Shown: positions 46,940 to 57,573, counted from the first letter of the stretch. The stretch: 64,000 nucleotides of DNA from Halpernia frigidisoli (GCF_900113805.1 NZ_FOQT01000005.1:62001-126000); one strand, 5' to 3'. The notes: generated by a model not told the origin, from the letters alone. A program made the numbers and translations.

Positions 46940-48112
46940 TTAATTAAATCTTATTCTGCTTTTATGAACATATCCTTGATTTCCTTCTTTTGTTTTTACT
47001 AAAAACCAATCTCCTGAATTATCTAAAACATCGATATGTTCTCCGGATTTTATTTTTTGTAAAATTTCTGAAGTGGAATTTTTTTCTTTTCTGAGGTTGG
47101 TAAAACCATCTGGGTCCTGGATGGTAAAAGTAGTATTTTCCATTTCTAAATCCTTTGGAGATTGATAAATTACGTCCACGTAATCCTTCAGTTTTGGTAA
47201 ATTATAATAGTTATTTTTTTCTAAAATAGATTTATAGTTTTTATTTTTATTAAGATAACTTTCAATATCACCTTGTATTCCTACATTTAACTCTCTTTCA
47301 AATAAATAAGATTTGATTTGGTCAGGTTCGACATATTCTTGAGGATTTAAAGAAATTTTATCAATAATATCACCAATTCTCAAATAACCATTCCCCTCTT
47401 TTGCATAAGAAAAATCTTCTACAGGGCCTTTATATATTATATTTTCAATATCATCAAATATATCTTTTTTTAATATTTTTCGAGAATTATCATCTTTGAA
47501 AATTAATTCTTCCATATTAGATAAACTGTTGAAATCAAATTTTTTAAAAACAGTTTGAACAAGTTTTTTATCCTTGTTATATCCGTAATGTATAACCAAA
47601 TTATACAAAACATCTTGCTCATGAGTTTGTAGCCAAAGATAGGAAACTGGTGTATTATAAAATATATATGAATTGAAATGATATAATAAATCAGGATTCA
47701 AATATTCAGGTGAATTAGCACTCGGATCTTGTATAAAAACAAAATTTTCTTTTCTTATTGCAACTTCGGGAAACATTGAAGGTTGTAATGCAAAAATTAT
47801 ATTTTGATATTCAGAAAGTTGAAAACCGAAAACTTCTTGAATTCCTAAATTAAAGTTTTCTTCGTTTGGAAATTGAAATCTTCTTTGTTCTAGTATTTTT
47901 TTCGCTTTATTAATAAACTCTAGCGAAAGATTGTCATAATTAGATTTTGTTCCGTCGCCTTCGTCAGAAATATTATAAGGTGCTTCTTTTAAAGAATTCA
48001 TTTTTTTGTTTATTTTTGATTGTTCTACACTTTTACTTTTATCTTTATCTTGTCCATTACAGGAAAGAAAAAGGAAAAAAATGCTTGTGATGCATAAATT
48101 TATTATTTTCAT
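46940..48112 (-). CDS. SH3-domain lipoprotein, probable immunity protein (cassette 5)
   Basis: The ATG at 48112 gives a lipoprotein signal ('KIINLCITSIFFLFLSC'). The main domain matches the lipoprotein at 56408-57556 ('PNEENFNLGIQEVF' versus 'PNKENFEKRVREIF'; 'EKNNYYNLPKLKDYV' versus 'EKNNYYGLQPLKDVI'). A C-terminal SH3 domain ('DPDGFTNLRKEKNSTSEILQ', 'FLVKTKEGNQGYVHKSRI') is added that the relative lacks. It starts 13 bp after the effector stop. Confidence 0.75.
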   Translation of the reverse strand: MKIINLCITSIFFLFLSCNGQDKDKSKSVEQSKINKKMNSLKEAPYNISDEGDGTKSNYDNLSLEFINKAKKILEQRRFQFPNEENFNLGIQEVFGFQLSEYQNIIFALQPSMFPEVAIRKENFVFIQDPSANSPEYLNPDLLYHFNSYIFYNTPVSYLWLQTHEQDVLYNLVIHYGYNKDKKLVQTVFKKFDFNSLSNMEELIFKDDNSRKILKKDIFDDIENIIYKGPVEDFSYAKEGNGYLRIGDIIDKISLNPQEYVEPDQIKSYLFERELNVGIQGDIESYLNKNKNYKSILEKNNYYNLPKLKDYVDVIYQSPKDLEMENTTFTIQDPDGFTNLRKEKNSTSEILQKIKSGEHIDVLDNSGDWFLVKTKEGNQGYVHKSRIRFN

Positions 48113-48125
48113 ATTCAAGTTTATT

Positions 48126-49927
48126 TTAAATTCCTTTCCATTTTTTAGTTCCAAAACTTGAATCGTCCCAAGTGCTTTCTGTAATTTTGCGAGGCTCAAT
48201 AATAAACCTTACTGGTTTTTTATCTCCAATTGGCAAATCGGGAATGTTGTCTATTAAATCTTGTATTGGTTTCGTATTCTTTCCTGAATTAAATGTAAAG
48301 CATCCCACGGAAAAACGTGGCGAATATTGATGAAGTGCAACACCACCTCTTGAACCATCTGGTCCATCAATGCCATTTTCAGAAGCAGCTGATTTACTTT
48401 CAGAATCAATTACATAAATTTTATATTTCTGCCCAGAAACACCTGGTACTAAAAAATATTCACCGGGAGGAATTTCATTATACTGACCAAATCTTTTATC
48501 AGAATGTTTTAAAATTTTTCCTTTAGAAGTTGATGTTTGATGTGTATCTCTACTTAAATATGTTGCGTAGTCAGGCGAAGGAAGTTGATTATCTTTTTCT
48601 AATTCATAATATGTTTTCAAAGACATGTCTTTAAATACAATAGTTTTATACATAACCCAAGAAAATTCAGTTGGTTTAAAAGCATCCTTTTCTATTTTTG
48701 TATCCGTACCTGAAACTATTACAACTGTTCCGTTTTCATCAGAAATATTAATTTTTCCTTTTGGTTTACATTTTTCGACTTCTAAAATTTCAACAGCTTT
48801 TTTGAAGAATCTTTTTCTTTCATCTAATCCTGCTAACGCTGGATTTATAAGTGAGGTTACATTTTTTACCGCAGTATCGCTAATTTCAGTTGCAACTCCA
48901 GTTATATTTTTTAGTTTCCAAAAAGCTAATCCAGAAAGGATTGCATCCTTTTGGTTATTCTTTAATTTATAAGGATTGTCATTATCAATCCAAGTTACAT
49001 CAACTCCAAAAGTATTTTTAGCGACAACTTGCAGAGAAGAATAATTATCACGCCAAGTAATCTGTTTATATCCTTTTCCACTATATCTCCAACCGTCATC
49101 TTTATCTGTATTATATTTTCCATTAGGATGAGTTTTTCCGTAAATAGCATTTGCGACTTCCATCCAGTTAATGGAATTAAGTGATAAATCTGACAATCTT
49201 TTAGATTCTGTTTGTTGCTTTTCTAACGTGCCAAACTTTTTAAAATAAGAATAGAACAACTTTCGCATTCTTTCAGGATTTGTATATTTAAAGCGTTCTT
49301 GGAGATCATAAAATTTGGTTTCTTGAGAAATCTGTGCTAAGAAATGTGCTTTTGTTATACATGTGTTTATTCCTGCTTTTTTTCTGTAATCATTTAAATA
49401 TGGTAAAGCAGATTTAATAAAAGTATCATCTTTGATTAGAGATGCTTCTTTTCCATTTTTATCTTTTTTGCCAACACAAATTCCTTTAATTTGTTCTAAG
49501 GTAAAATTGTTTTTACATCTCGGACAACCACCAATGTTATCTTTCTCAGTTTGTTGATTATCAACACTCGACGCCGTTATGGCTTTTTCAACCGCTTCTA
49601 CAATATTCTTCCACCCTTCTCCTAAAACTTCAGAAGTTTTACTTAAAATACTCTCAAAATCATCTTTTTTTGTTCTGGTGTATTTCCGTCACTCGCTTCT
49701 ACCGCGCCTTTGTTTGTGGCTTTCTTATTGTCGTAAACTGCGGTAACAAAAAATTTCTTTATCGTTTTAGAATTAAAATTAAAAACCTGCATTAATAGTG
49801 GTTGCGAAGCGTATTCCATCAAATTAAACTTTACTTCTGCAATTCCGTTTTTATTTACCCGTGCTTTTTTCGGATTCTTGTATTTGTCATCATCTGAGGC
49901 GCCTTCTTCAAAAAATTCAATTTTGAA
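48126..49927 (-). pseudogene. Effector of cassette 5: 5'-truncated, homopolymer frameshift
   Basis: The frame opens without a start codon at 49927, overlapping the previous lipoprotein's end, and keeps the last part of the delivery region ('IEFFEEGASDDDKYKNPKKA', 'VTAVYDNKKATNKG'). It shifts at a run of seven A (plus-strand T7, 49665-49671); eight would restore 'PEQKKDDFESILSKTSEVLG'. Then come 'GGCPRCKNNFTLEQIKGI', a GH19-like muramidase ('AHFLAQISQETKFYDLQ', 'YSGKGYKQITWRDNY') and an L,D-transpeptidase-like end ('GGVALHQYSPRFSVGCFTF'). The last 380 codons could be read from 49268. Confidence 0.75.
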
Positions 49928-50897
49928 TTAAATTGTGAAGAAAATTTTCAGTTACATTCTCAAATTTTATATCTCCAAAATCTTTTGAAGTTTTTGTTAC
50001 AGATTTAATATCTTTATCAGGATTACTTCTATCATTGTATTCTTCTCCATATTTATACAGAATAATATTTCCATTCTCATTTACTTTGAAAGTGGTATAA
50101 GAATGTGCAATTAAAAAGTCTTTACAATATGTTTGTTCAATTGTAAAGTAATTGTTTTTTGAGACTATCCGTTGAAATCCATCTGCAGGACAATTATCAT
50201 TATATGAAAATATTAAATTATCATTTTCAGAAATTTTTTGATTTCCTTTAAAAAGGATTATTGGGTTTGAATTATGTTGAACATTATCTTTATTTTTATT
50301 TTCATTTTTTTCTAAAACAGATATTTTATAGCTGTATTTTTGCAATTGTAGTTTAGCACTATCTAAAACGTAAAATTTAATATGTTCGTTTTTTTTAGAA
50401 TTTTTATTAAAATTTAAATATTCATCATTCAAAATAGCATCTATTACAAAATTATTTTTTTTGCCTTTTTTTAATTGTAAATCTATGTCAGTATATTTTT
50501 CATTTTGTGTACCAAATTGTGAAAAACTCACTCTGTATTCGTTTTCATTTTGTAATGGTTCTATTTTTAAAGTTTTTCTAATTGCATTTCCATCATAATC
50601 TTGACCTTTTATAAAGGGATCATAATCTAAAATAAGATTTTCTGGGTTCGCGGTTAAACTATCTATTCTTTTCAATACTCTTTCGGAAACATATTTTTGC
50701 AACAATTTCCTGTCGTTTATAGTTTTGTCTGAACCATAGAATTTAAAATAATATTCTTTAAGTGTATTTACTGCATCTTTTGATTTAATAACACCAACTG
50801 TATCTTTTTTCAATTCAATTTTACTAAAGTTTTTTGTTTCTTGCTTGCAACTTATAAGCACAGAAATAAATATTAATAAAGAAAATAAGTTTTTCAT
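49917..50897 (-). CDS. Lipoprotein, probable immunity protein (cassette 4)
   Basis: This 326-residue protein has a lipoprotein signal ('LLIFISVLISCKQ'). The first ~130 residues are nearly identical to the lipoprotein at 55295-56356 ('KSKDAVNTLKEYYFKFYGSD', 'YVSERVLKRIDSLTANPENL'), then the two diverge, as expected if the C-terminal half fits different toxins. It lies 44 bp after the CHAP effector, with which it is presumably paired. Confidence 0.7.
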   Translation of the reverse strand: MKNLFSLLIFISVLISCKQETKNFSKIELKKDTVGVIKSKDAVNTLKEYYFKFYGSDKTINDRKLLQKYVSERVLKRIDSLTANPENLILDYDPFIKGQDYDGNAIRKTLKIEPLQNENEYRVSFSQFGTQNEKYTDIDLQLKKGKKNNFVIDAILNDEYLNFNKNSKKNEHIKFYVLDSAKLQLQKYSYKISVLEKNENKNKDNVQHNSNPIILFKGNQKISENDNLIFSYNDNCPADGFQRIVSKNNYFTIEQTYCKDFLIAHSYTTFKVNENGNIILYKYGEEYNDRSNPDKDIKSVTKTSKDFGDIKFENVTENFLHNLIQN

Positions 50898-50941
50898 AAC
50901 AAAAATTGATTTTTTAAAATTTTAATAAATTGAGTAGAAAT

Positions 50942-52210
50942 CTACTCATGCCATCTGTAGATTGCATATTTCTTATCGATAGAATATTGTTTTGCCACCC
51001 AAAAAGATTTTTGTTTAAAATCTGAAACCCAATTTGTTCCATTCCACATTGAGATATGACCGTAAGGATGTCCTTTAACTGATCCGAAAGCAACAATGTC
51101 ACCTTTTTCTAAACTTACAGAATCTAAATTTGTTCCTACCTTAGTAAAACCATATTTTAGTAATTTATCAGAATCGTAATATTCTGTAGCGTGTCCAAAT
51201 ATATTTTTTATTCCACCCGCATTAATAGCCAATCTCACATATTTTGCACATTTTCCCAATGACTTTGTTTCAGCATTTACATTTAGTTTTGAAACTGCAT
51301 TATCCACATCATATTCTTTTTTTGGTATTGTCGAATTAGCCTCCTCTTTTTTTACTGCTAAATCACCACAATTACATTCTTTAATTTTCAAACATTTTTC
51401 AATTTTTTCAGCATATCCAGCAATTGTTCCTGCTTTATCAGTTCCATTAATTACTCGTCTTGCATTGGTATAATCTTGTTTATTATCACTTATATATTTA
51501 GACAATTTTTTTCCAGTAAAAACACCATCTTCGCTCCCATATATCAAAATCTTCATTGCCCATTCATGCTCTGTTACTTTCGTCACGTCATTTACAAAAT
51601 TTACATTAAATTTATCCTTCATTTTTTGATAATTAGTTTTCCCTGTGATTTGTACATAACCTCTACCATAATATTTTACCCCGTCTCCAGGAGAAGTATT
51701 ACCAATTTCAATGGCCTTATTTTTCCTTGCTTCATTTTTTCCTAAAATTGGATCATACATCTCTTCAAAATATTTCTTTCTAACTTTCCAGCTTAACCAA
51801 TTAGCTTCTTCAACAGGATTAAAGGTGTGTCCAGTTTCATGTTTTACAGTAGCTAGCATGTAAGCAATCCTATACTTATTGCAACATTTCTTTTCATTCC
51901 CATAATATTCAGAAATACTTTTGAAAACCTTTGTTAAACTATTTTTTACAACCGAAGATAGTGGTATTGCATTTCCTTTTTTGTCTTTTTGGGGGAACTC
52001 TTTCTCATAGTTTGTAACGAAATATTCTGCATCAATTATACAGCATTCATTTTTATTTTTTTCCTCCTTCTTCTCTGCTTTTTCCCCTTTCACCACCGCA
52101 GGACTTTTCCCCTCCGGCACAGAAAAAGTAGGCATTTTATCTTTTATCGCAGTACCCAAACTTTCTCCCCAATCCCAAAGTTCGTCCCATTTTTTAGAAA
52201 TCGTTTCCAT
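50942..52210 (-). CDS. 5'-truncated effector: GH19-like muramidase + CHAP amidase (cassette 4)
   Basis: The delivery domain is gone. An open frame joins directly to the stop codon of the lipoprotein at 52298 and enters at the linker ('KEKPTVKSSPAESKPASKKE'). The first ATG (52210, METISKKWDELWDWGESLG) gives 422 residues. A GH19-like domain ('YMLATVKHETGHTF', 'YYGRGYVQITGKTNYQ' near 178) is followed by a CHAP/NlpC-type domain (about 300-422; Cys in 'LGKCAKYVRLA', His in 'GHPYGHISMWNGTNWVSDF'). Together they would cut glycan and peptide bonds of peptidoglycan. Without its delivery region it may be silent. Confidence 0.78.
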   Translation of the reverse strand: METISKKWDELWDWGESLGTAIKDKMPTFSVPEGKSPAVVKGEKAEKKEEKNKNECCIIDAEYFVTNYEKEFPQKDKKGNAIPLSSVVKNSLTKVFKSISEYYGNEKKCCNKYRIAYMLATVKHETGHTFNPVEEANWLSWKVRKKYFEEMYDPILGKNEARKNKAIEIGNTSPGDGVKYYGRGYVQITGKTNYQKMKDKFNVNFVNDVTKVTEHEWAMKILIYGSEDGVFTGKKLSKYISDNKQDYTNARRVINGTDKAGTIAGYAEKIEKCLKIKECNCGDLAVKKEEANSTIPKKEYDVDNAVSKLNVNAETKSLGKCAKYVRLAINAGGIKNIFGHATEYYDSDKLLKYGFTKVGTNLDSVSLEKGDIVAFGSVKGHPYGHISMWNGTNWVSDFKQKSFWVAKQYSIDKKYAIYRWHE

Positions 52211-52297
52211 AATTCCGACTTCCTCTTTCTTACTTGCTGGTTTGCTTTCTGCAGGTGAACTTTTTACTGTGGGTTTTTCTTTTGGCGGGTTTTGGAT

Positions 52298-53248
52298 TTA
52301 TTTAAGAATGTATTTTGAAATAAAATTAGAATAATTGAAATCCTTTAATGTTTTTAAACCGAAGGTGCTTTTATCTAAGACGATTTTATTTTCGGATGAT
52401 TCTCCAATCTCGCTTTTATAAATAATAACTTTATCAAGAATAAAAGCATTGTCTTTATTATTTTTAAATTTAAAATCTATTTTATAAATATTTTCATTTG
52501 ATTTGTAAGAAGAACTAAAGAATATATTGTCTTTTTCAACTTTATAATCATAAAATGATTCTGCACCATTACCACACTCTTCACAAGGAATTGCATTGTC
52601 ATTTGCAAATGATAATGAATAATTATTTTTCGTTCGTTCAATTAAAATAATCGTTTTCAGATTATCTTCTTTGTTTAATATTAAAATATAATCTTTTAAC
52701 CCATCAGTATTAAAATCAAATTCATTTTTAAATAGAATATTTGAAGGATTAAATTTATTATTGATTAATACACTTTCTAAATCACCATCACTATTTTCTT
52801 TATTTTTTACATAATAATTTGAAAACTCATTCTCAATATCCAGCGAAAAAATATTTTTTACTTGTGATTCTCCTTTTTTATAAAGCAATAATGTCCAAGG
52901 TTTGTATTTAGAAATATTTATAACTTTTGTACCTATTTTTAATATTTTTCGATTATTGATATTAATTGTATCAACACCTTTTTTAATGATATAATCTCCC
53001 GCTTCAGCGGTATAAAAATTAGCATCATCTGCAACGGTATAAAAATCATCTTTATTTTTATATGAATTTTTTAAACTGTCAATATATGGTAATGTTGGAT
53101 TTATAAAAATAACGATATTTTTGTCCTCAATTTTTACAGTATCAGGTTTTTTTTTTGTACTTATAGTATTTTGGGCAGAAACAATCTGTTCTTTTTTGCA
53201 ACCTGATAAAAAGAAAAAATACGTGCTAATTATGATTAGGTTTTTCAT
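52298..53248 (-). CDS. Lipoprotein, probable immunity protein (cassette 3)
   Basis: The ATG at 53248 gives a signal with lipobox 'FFLSGC'. The mature ~295 residues include 'EFDFNTDGLKDYILILNKED' (FG-GAP-like, acidic) and 'IPCEECGNGAESFYDYKV'. No named family. It starts 5 bp after the effector stop at 53254, so the two are co-translated. Confidence 0.7.
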   Translation of the reverse strand: MKNLIIISTYFFFLSGCKKEQIVSAQNTISTKKKPDTVKIEDKNIVIFINPTLPYIDSLKNSYKNKDDFYTVADDANFYTAEAGDYIIKKGVDTININNRKILKIGTKVINISKYKPWTLLLYKKGESQVKNIFSLDIENEFSNYYVKNKENSDGDLESVLINNKFNPSNILFKNEFDFNTDGLKDYILILNKEDNLKTIILIERTKNNYSLSFANDNAIPCEECGNGAESFYDYKVEKDNIFFSSSYKSNENIYKIDFKFKNNKDNAFILDKVIIYKSEIGESSENKIVLDKSTFGLKTLKDFNYSNFISKYILK

Positions 53249-53253
53249 GATTA

Positions 53254-55191
53254 CTATTTTTGGTTTATTTGGGTGTGATAGCAATTGTTTTCAATTAATA
53301 TTACATCTAATTCGGGACGCTTTGTCATTTCACTTAAAAATTTAGTTTTATCTTTCAAATTACCGTAAGAAATATCAAAAGTATTTACGATTTCAGGGTT
53401 TGCTAAATGTTTAGAAACAGTAGATGGTCCTAATTCATTGATTTTTTGCTCCATTAATTTTATTACTGCATCTCTCGATTTAGAAGAATTATTTACATAA
53501 ACATCAATAACTCTTTGACCTGGTGCTTTATAAGTGGTCCTTTGTTCCTTTAGATTCGCTTTACAATTATCATACATAATCCTTGCCTGATCATAAGGTG
53601 TTCTTGCAGTACTTGTTATTGCTATATAATAAGTTCCTGAAGCTTCACCTACTTCTCTCAAAATATTTTTTGTTTTTTCTGATAAAGCACTTTCCTTTGC
53701 TGTTTTACCCACAAAATCTAATTGTACTTTACTATTTGATTTTTTACTTTCAACCTTATCTTTTTTACATTCTGTAACTTTGAATGCTTCAATAGCATTC
53801 TCAAAATATTTTTTGGTATGTGAGTTATTCTTATCATAACTATTTATAAAGAATCTTACATTAGGAACAGTTTCTTTTGTTTTAGATATATCCGCAATAT
53901 TATAAATTGACTTTCCTTCCCAAAATGCAATAGAACTTAAAACAGCATATTTTAATTCTGCAACTTTATCATAATTTGCTTCTAAATCAACATATTCTTC
54001 TGGGAATACTTTTTTGAGAAAAACACTTGCATCATTATAGTTAGTTCTTCCAGTTAATTGAATTAAACCCTTTCCTCTGTAATTCCATCCGTCGTCTCCA
54101 CCTTTATTCCCATTTTTCTTCCCATAAACAAAATTCAGCAATTGCTTTTGTGGTCTTTCAGATGCAACTGTAGATAATTTACCACTATTTACTAAATCTT
54201 TATATTTTCCAGGCCATAAATTTTTAATATTATTTTCCGAATAATAAGGTGGTGTATTTCCTTCTGTAAGTTTTTTTTCTAAAAGAGATGTTTCTGTAGC
54301 AATTTCAGATAAAAAATGTGCTTTACGCAAACAAGTGTTTATATGTAATTCTCCTTTTGTTCCTTTTCTTTTATTGATAAATTGGTTTAACAACAAAATA
54401 ATATTTTTTCTGTATTCTTGGTCTTCTTTATCTCCTAATACTTTATTAACTTCATCAATTGTTATTTCTTTTTTACAATTTGGGCATTTATCATCTTTTT
54501 TATCCTCTTTTTTCACTTCCTTCACCTCCGTCGTACTTTTCCCACTCGATTTCTCCACAGTCGGCGGTTTTTCCTTAGTTGCAGTTCCTTTTCCTTCTGC
54601 CCAATCCCAAAGTTCGTCCCATTTTTTAGAAATCGTTGCCATTATACCACTTTCTTCTTTCTTACTTGCTAGTTTGCTTTCCGAAGGAGAACCTTTTGCT
54701 TTGGGCGGTACTTTTGGTTTTGATTGTTCTTTTGGGGAAGAGATTGGTATTCCTTTTACATTTACATTGTTGGTGGCGTGTTTGTTGTTTTTGTAAAACT
54801 CTACTGTTACATAAAATTCTAACTGACCATCTTGTTCGCCTCGTGAAGCTTTTAGCATTAAAGCCATTGTCAATGAAAAATCCACTGTTGCCAAACCATT
54901 TTTATTTACCCGCGCTTTTTGTGAGGCAATTGGTAGATTTTTTTCATCATGTTCTGCACCTTTTGCGTCGTCTTCCCAAAGTGTGAAAATTAACTCTTTC
55001 CCAAACATATTCACACAGTTGGCTTTGGCTCTAAGTCTTTCCATATAACTGAAAATAACTCCTTTAGTATCATCTACATAAAATAATTCTACTTTATTTA
55101 TTTTTGGAATTTTGGCAGGTTTTGGGGTAATAATTAATCCGCCTCCTTCCGCATTGTAAAGATAAGCCTGCAATTTATAAGTTTCTCCCAC
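53254..55191 (-). CDS. 5'-truncated effector: GH19-like muramidase + M15/VanY-like peptidase (cassette 3)
   Basis: Codons for about the first 50 residues of the delivery region are missing; the frame is open from ~55308 ('KDAFKKRSSGEFTTTNIKKI') with only a GTG at 55191. It has 'YVDDTKGVIFSYMERLRA', the linker, 'CPNCKKEITIDEVNKVLG', a GH19-like domain ('AHFLSEIATETSLLE', 'YRGKGLIQLTGRTNYND' near 369) and a C-terminal M15-like carboxypeptidase/endopeptidase (about 500-645; 'ITSTARTPYDQARIMY', 'STVSKHLANPEIVNTFDIS', 'NCYHTQIN'). Confidence 0.75.
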   Translation of the reverse strand: MGETYKLQAYLYNAEGGGLIITPKPAKIPKINKVELFYVDDTKGVIFSYMERLRAKANCVNMFGKELIFTLWEDDAKGAEHDEKNLPIASQKARVNKNGLATVDFSLTMALMLKASRGEQDGQLEFYVTVEFYKNNKHATNNVNVKGIPISSPKEQSKPKVPPKAKGSPSESKLASKKEESGIMATISKKWDELWDWAEGKGTATKEKPPTVEKSSGKSTTEVKEVKKEDKKDDKCPNCKKEITIDEVNKVLGDKEDQEYRKNIILLLNQFINKRKGTKGELHINTCLRKAHFLSEIATETSLLEKKLTEGNTPPYYSENNIKNLWPGKYKDLVNSGKLSTVASERPQKQLLNFVYGKKNGNKGGDDGWNYRGKGLIQLTGRTNYNDASVFLKKVFPEEYVDLEANYDKVAELKYAVLSSIAFWEGKSIYNIADISKTKETVPNVRFFINSYDKNNSHTKKYFENAIEAFKVTECKKDKVESKKSNSKVQLDFVGKTAKESALSEKTKNILREVGEASGTYYIAITSTARTPYDQARIMYDNCKANLKEQRTTYKAPGQRVIDVYVNNSSKSRDAVIKLMEQKINELGPSTVSKHLANPEIVNTFDISYGNLKDKTKFLSEMTKRPELDVILIENNCYHTQINQK

Positions 55192-55294
55192 AGAAGATTC
55201 TCCAAAAGTAAAATCGCTTCTTCCTATTTTTTTTATATTGGTTGTCGTAAATTCTCCAGAACTTCTCTTTTTAAAAGCATCTTTCTGAATGCTT

Positions 55295-56356
55295 TTACTT
55301 AATTTTATTTATCGTCTCAGAATTAAATTCTATAAAAGATACTTTTTTTAAGTCTCCATTCCTTAGTACTTTGTCTGGAATCACCTTATCTGGATCTCTT
55401 CTGTCTGTAAAAGATTCGCCATATTTAGTTAAAACTATTTCTTTCGTAATTTTATCATATTTAAAAGTTGTATAGCTATCTATAAAGAACCAACCAGAAC
55501 CTTCCTGTTGTTCTATGGTAAAAAAATTATTTTTAATGGTTAAATTTCTAAACCCTTCAGCGGGAGAATTCGGGATGAATGTATAAATTATATTTTTATT
55601 TTTAAAGACATGGAATTTATTTTTTCCATCGGACATTAATATGTAAACTGGAGAATCTAAAGTAATTTCGTCTTCCTGCGTAAACGTTTTTATTGGCTCG
55701 AAGACAAGGAAAATATCATTGAAACCATCTCCGTTCAAATCATATTGTTTGCTTTGAATCAGTTTGTAGCTAGATTCCAATGAATTAATAATTTCTTCTT
55801 TGTTTGTTATTGTATTTGATGTATATTTATCATCATTGACAATTTTTTCCTTTGTCTTGATTGAATTAAAATTTAGATAATTATCACTTAAGATACTATA
55901 AATTAATAATTTACCGTCCTTATTTTTCTTTAGTAAAAAATCTATGTTTGTTTGCTTTTCATTTTTTTCTCCAAATAATAGAAAACTTGCCCTATATTCA
56001 TTAGGATTTTCTAATGGCCTTATTTCCAATGTTTTTTTAATGACTTTTCCATCAAAATCCTGAGCGTTAATAAATGGATCATAATCTAAAATAATATTTT
56101 CGGGATTCGCGGTTAAACTATCTATTCTTTTTAATACTCTTTCGGAAACATATTTATGCATTAATCTCCTATCGTTTATAGGTTTGTCTGAACCGTAGAA
56201 TGCAAAATAAAATTCTTTAAGCGTATTTACTGCATCTTTTGATTTAATAACACCTATTGAATCTTTGGTCAATTCAATCTTACTAAAGTTTTTTGTTTCT
56301 TGCTTGCAACTTGTAAGCACAGAAATAAATATTAATAAAGAAAATAAGGTTTTCAT
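55295..56356 (-). CDS. Lipoprotein, second immunity-type gene of cassette 2
   Basis: The ATG at 56356 gives a signal with lipobox 'VLTSC'. Paralogue of 49917-50897 over the first ~130 residues, divergent after that, with an FG-GAP-like 'DLNGDGFNDIFLVFEPIK'. It follows another lipoprotein rather than an effector, so its partner toxin may have been lost or it may act on the effector two genes upstream. Confidence 0.68.
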   Translation of the reverse strand: MKTLFSLLIFISVLTSCKQETKNFSKIELTKDSIGVIKSKDAVNTLKEFYFAFYGSDKPINDRRLMHKYVSERVLKRIDSLTANPENIILDYDPFINAQDFDGKVIKKTLEIRPLENPNEYRASFLLFGEKNEKQTNIDFLLKKNKDGKLLIYSILSDNYLNFNSIKTKEKIVNDDKYTSNTITNKEEIINSLESSYKLIQSKQYDLNGDGFNDIFLVFEPIKTFTQEDEITLDSPVYILMSDGKNKFHVFKNKNIIYTFIPNSPAEGFRNLTIKNNFFTIEQQEGSGWFFIDSYTTFKYDKITKEIVLTKYGESFTDRRDPDKVIPDKVLRNGDLKKVSFIEFNSETINKIK

Positions 56357-56407
56357 AACAAAAAGTATTTTTTCAAAATAGAATAAATCGAAACTTATTC
56401 TCAAAAG

Positions 56408-57556
56408 TTAATTACTTATTGGCGCTTCTTCAGCAAATTGATCACTTTCAATTACATCTTTTAAAGGTTGCAAACCATAATAATTATTTTTTTCAATAAT
56501 TCTAAGTATTTCCGGCTGTGCCGCTGTAATATTATATAAGGTAGTTCCTGCATTATGCCATGCTTTATCGCTATTCATTGGTTTGAATTTATAAAAAGCC
56601 GGACTTTCTATATTTGCAACGTAGGCTACTATTTTTGCTTTTTCTTCCATTGTGAATTTTTTTGAGGGTTTCTCTTCAAAAATATTATTCACATCATCTG
56701 AAAATAAATCTGCTGCATATGAACTCAAAGCGTAGATAAATCTGTCATCATCTTTTGTAGTACTTGTTGAAACGTATTTTAAAAGTAGTTCTCTAATTAT
56801 TAGTTTCCCATCACAATCTTTCACAAAGAACATTTCTCCTAATTTATCAACATTGCTGAAAGGAATTTCTGTTGAATATTGCCCATATAATTCATTTATT
56901 ACCAACGCATTTATTTTTTCTTCTTTATCATAACCAAAAGTAATAAGCAAGGTTTTTAAAAATTCTTTGTCATTAATTAATAACCAAGTTAAGTCTGCTC
57001 TGCTGTCATTGAAAAAATACTTATTTCTCGCAATCGTATTTTGATCTAAATTAATTTTAAAGGTGTTATTATTTACTTCAACAATGTCGTGTAATAAAGG
57101 TAAATTAGAAATTACTTTATAATTTGGAAACGCAAAAATATGGTTATACGTGTAATCGTATTCCGTTTTTAAAATGTTATTTTCTTGATTAGAGTTCACG
57201 ATATACGTTGCAAAATTGGAGTGTTTTTTTGCTCCTGCATATTTACAATCACAATTAGTTTCAAAAATTTCTCTTACCCTTTTTTCAAAATTCTCTTTAT
57301 TTGGACTTTTATACCCACTGTTTTTCATTCCTTGCTCTACAATCTGCCCTCCCAATTCAATATCTGTATCGGTTAAGCGATATAAATGAGTGGTATCTGT
57401 ATCTTTTTCAGAAAGTTCAATTTTTTCTTGAAGTTTCAAGTGTGTTTTTATTAGGCTTATATCCATATTTTCAGGTTTAATTTTAGTTTCTGGTTTTTTA
57501 TTTTGACAACTTATTAAACTTGTGGTTGCAAAAATTAATATAATAATATTTTTCAT
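56408..57556 (-). CDS. Lipoprotein, probable immunity protein (cassette 2)
   Basis: This 382-residue protein has a lipoprotein signal ('FATTSLISCQN'). Its core is related to the immunity protein at 46940-48112 but it has no SH3 tail. It lies 17 bp after the only full-length GH19 effector in this part of the array. Confidence 0.72.
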   Translation of the reverse strand: MKNIIILIFATTSLISCQNKKPETKIKPENMDISLIKTHLKLQEKIELSEKDTDTTHLYRLTDTDIELGGQIVEQGMKNSGYKSPNKENFEKRVREIFETNCDCKYAGAKKHSNFATYIVNSNQENNILKTEYDYTYNHIFAFPNYKVISNLPLLHDIVEVNNNTFKINLDQNTIARNKYFFNDSRADLTWLLINDKEFLKTLLITFGYDKEEKINALVINELYGQYSTEIPFSNVDKLGEMFFVKDCDGKLIIRELLLKYVSTSTTKDDDRFIYALSSYAADLFSDDVNNIFEEKPSKKFTMEEKAKIVAYVANIESPAFYKFKPMNSDKAWHNAGTTLYNITAAQPEILRIIEKNNYYGLQPLKDVIESDQFAEEAPISN

Positions 57557-57573
57557 TTTTATAAAATTATTAA

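Noticed and set aside
48113..48199. Upstream ATG for the cassette 5 lipoprotein
   Set aside because: It would overlap the effector gene and hide the lipoprotein signal peptide; the ATG at 48112 gives a clean lipobox. The same reasoning moved the starts at 27306, 53248, 56356 and 61265.
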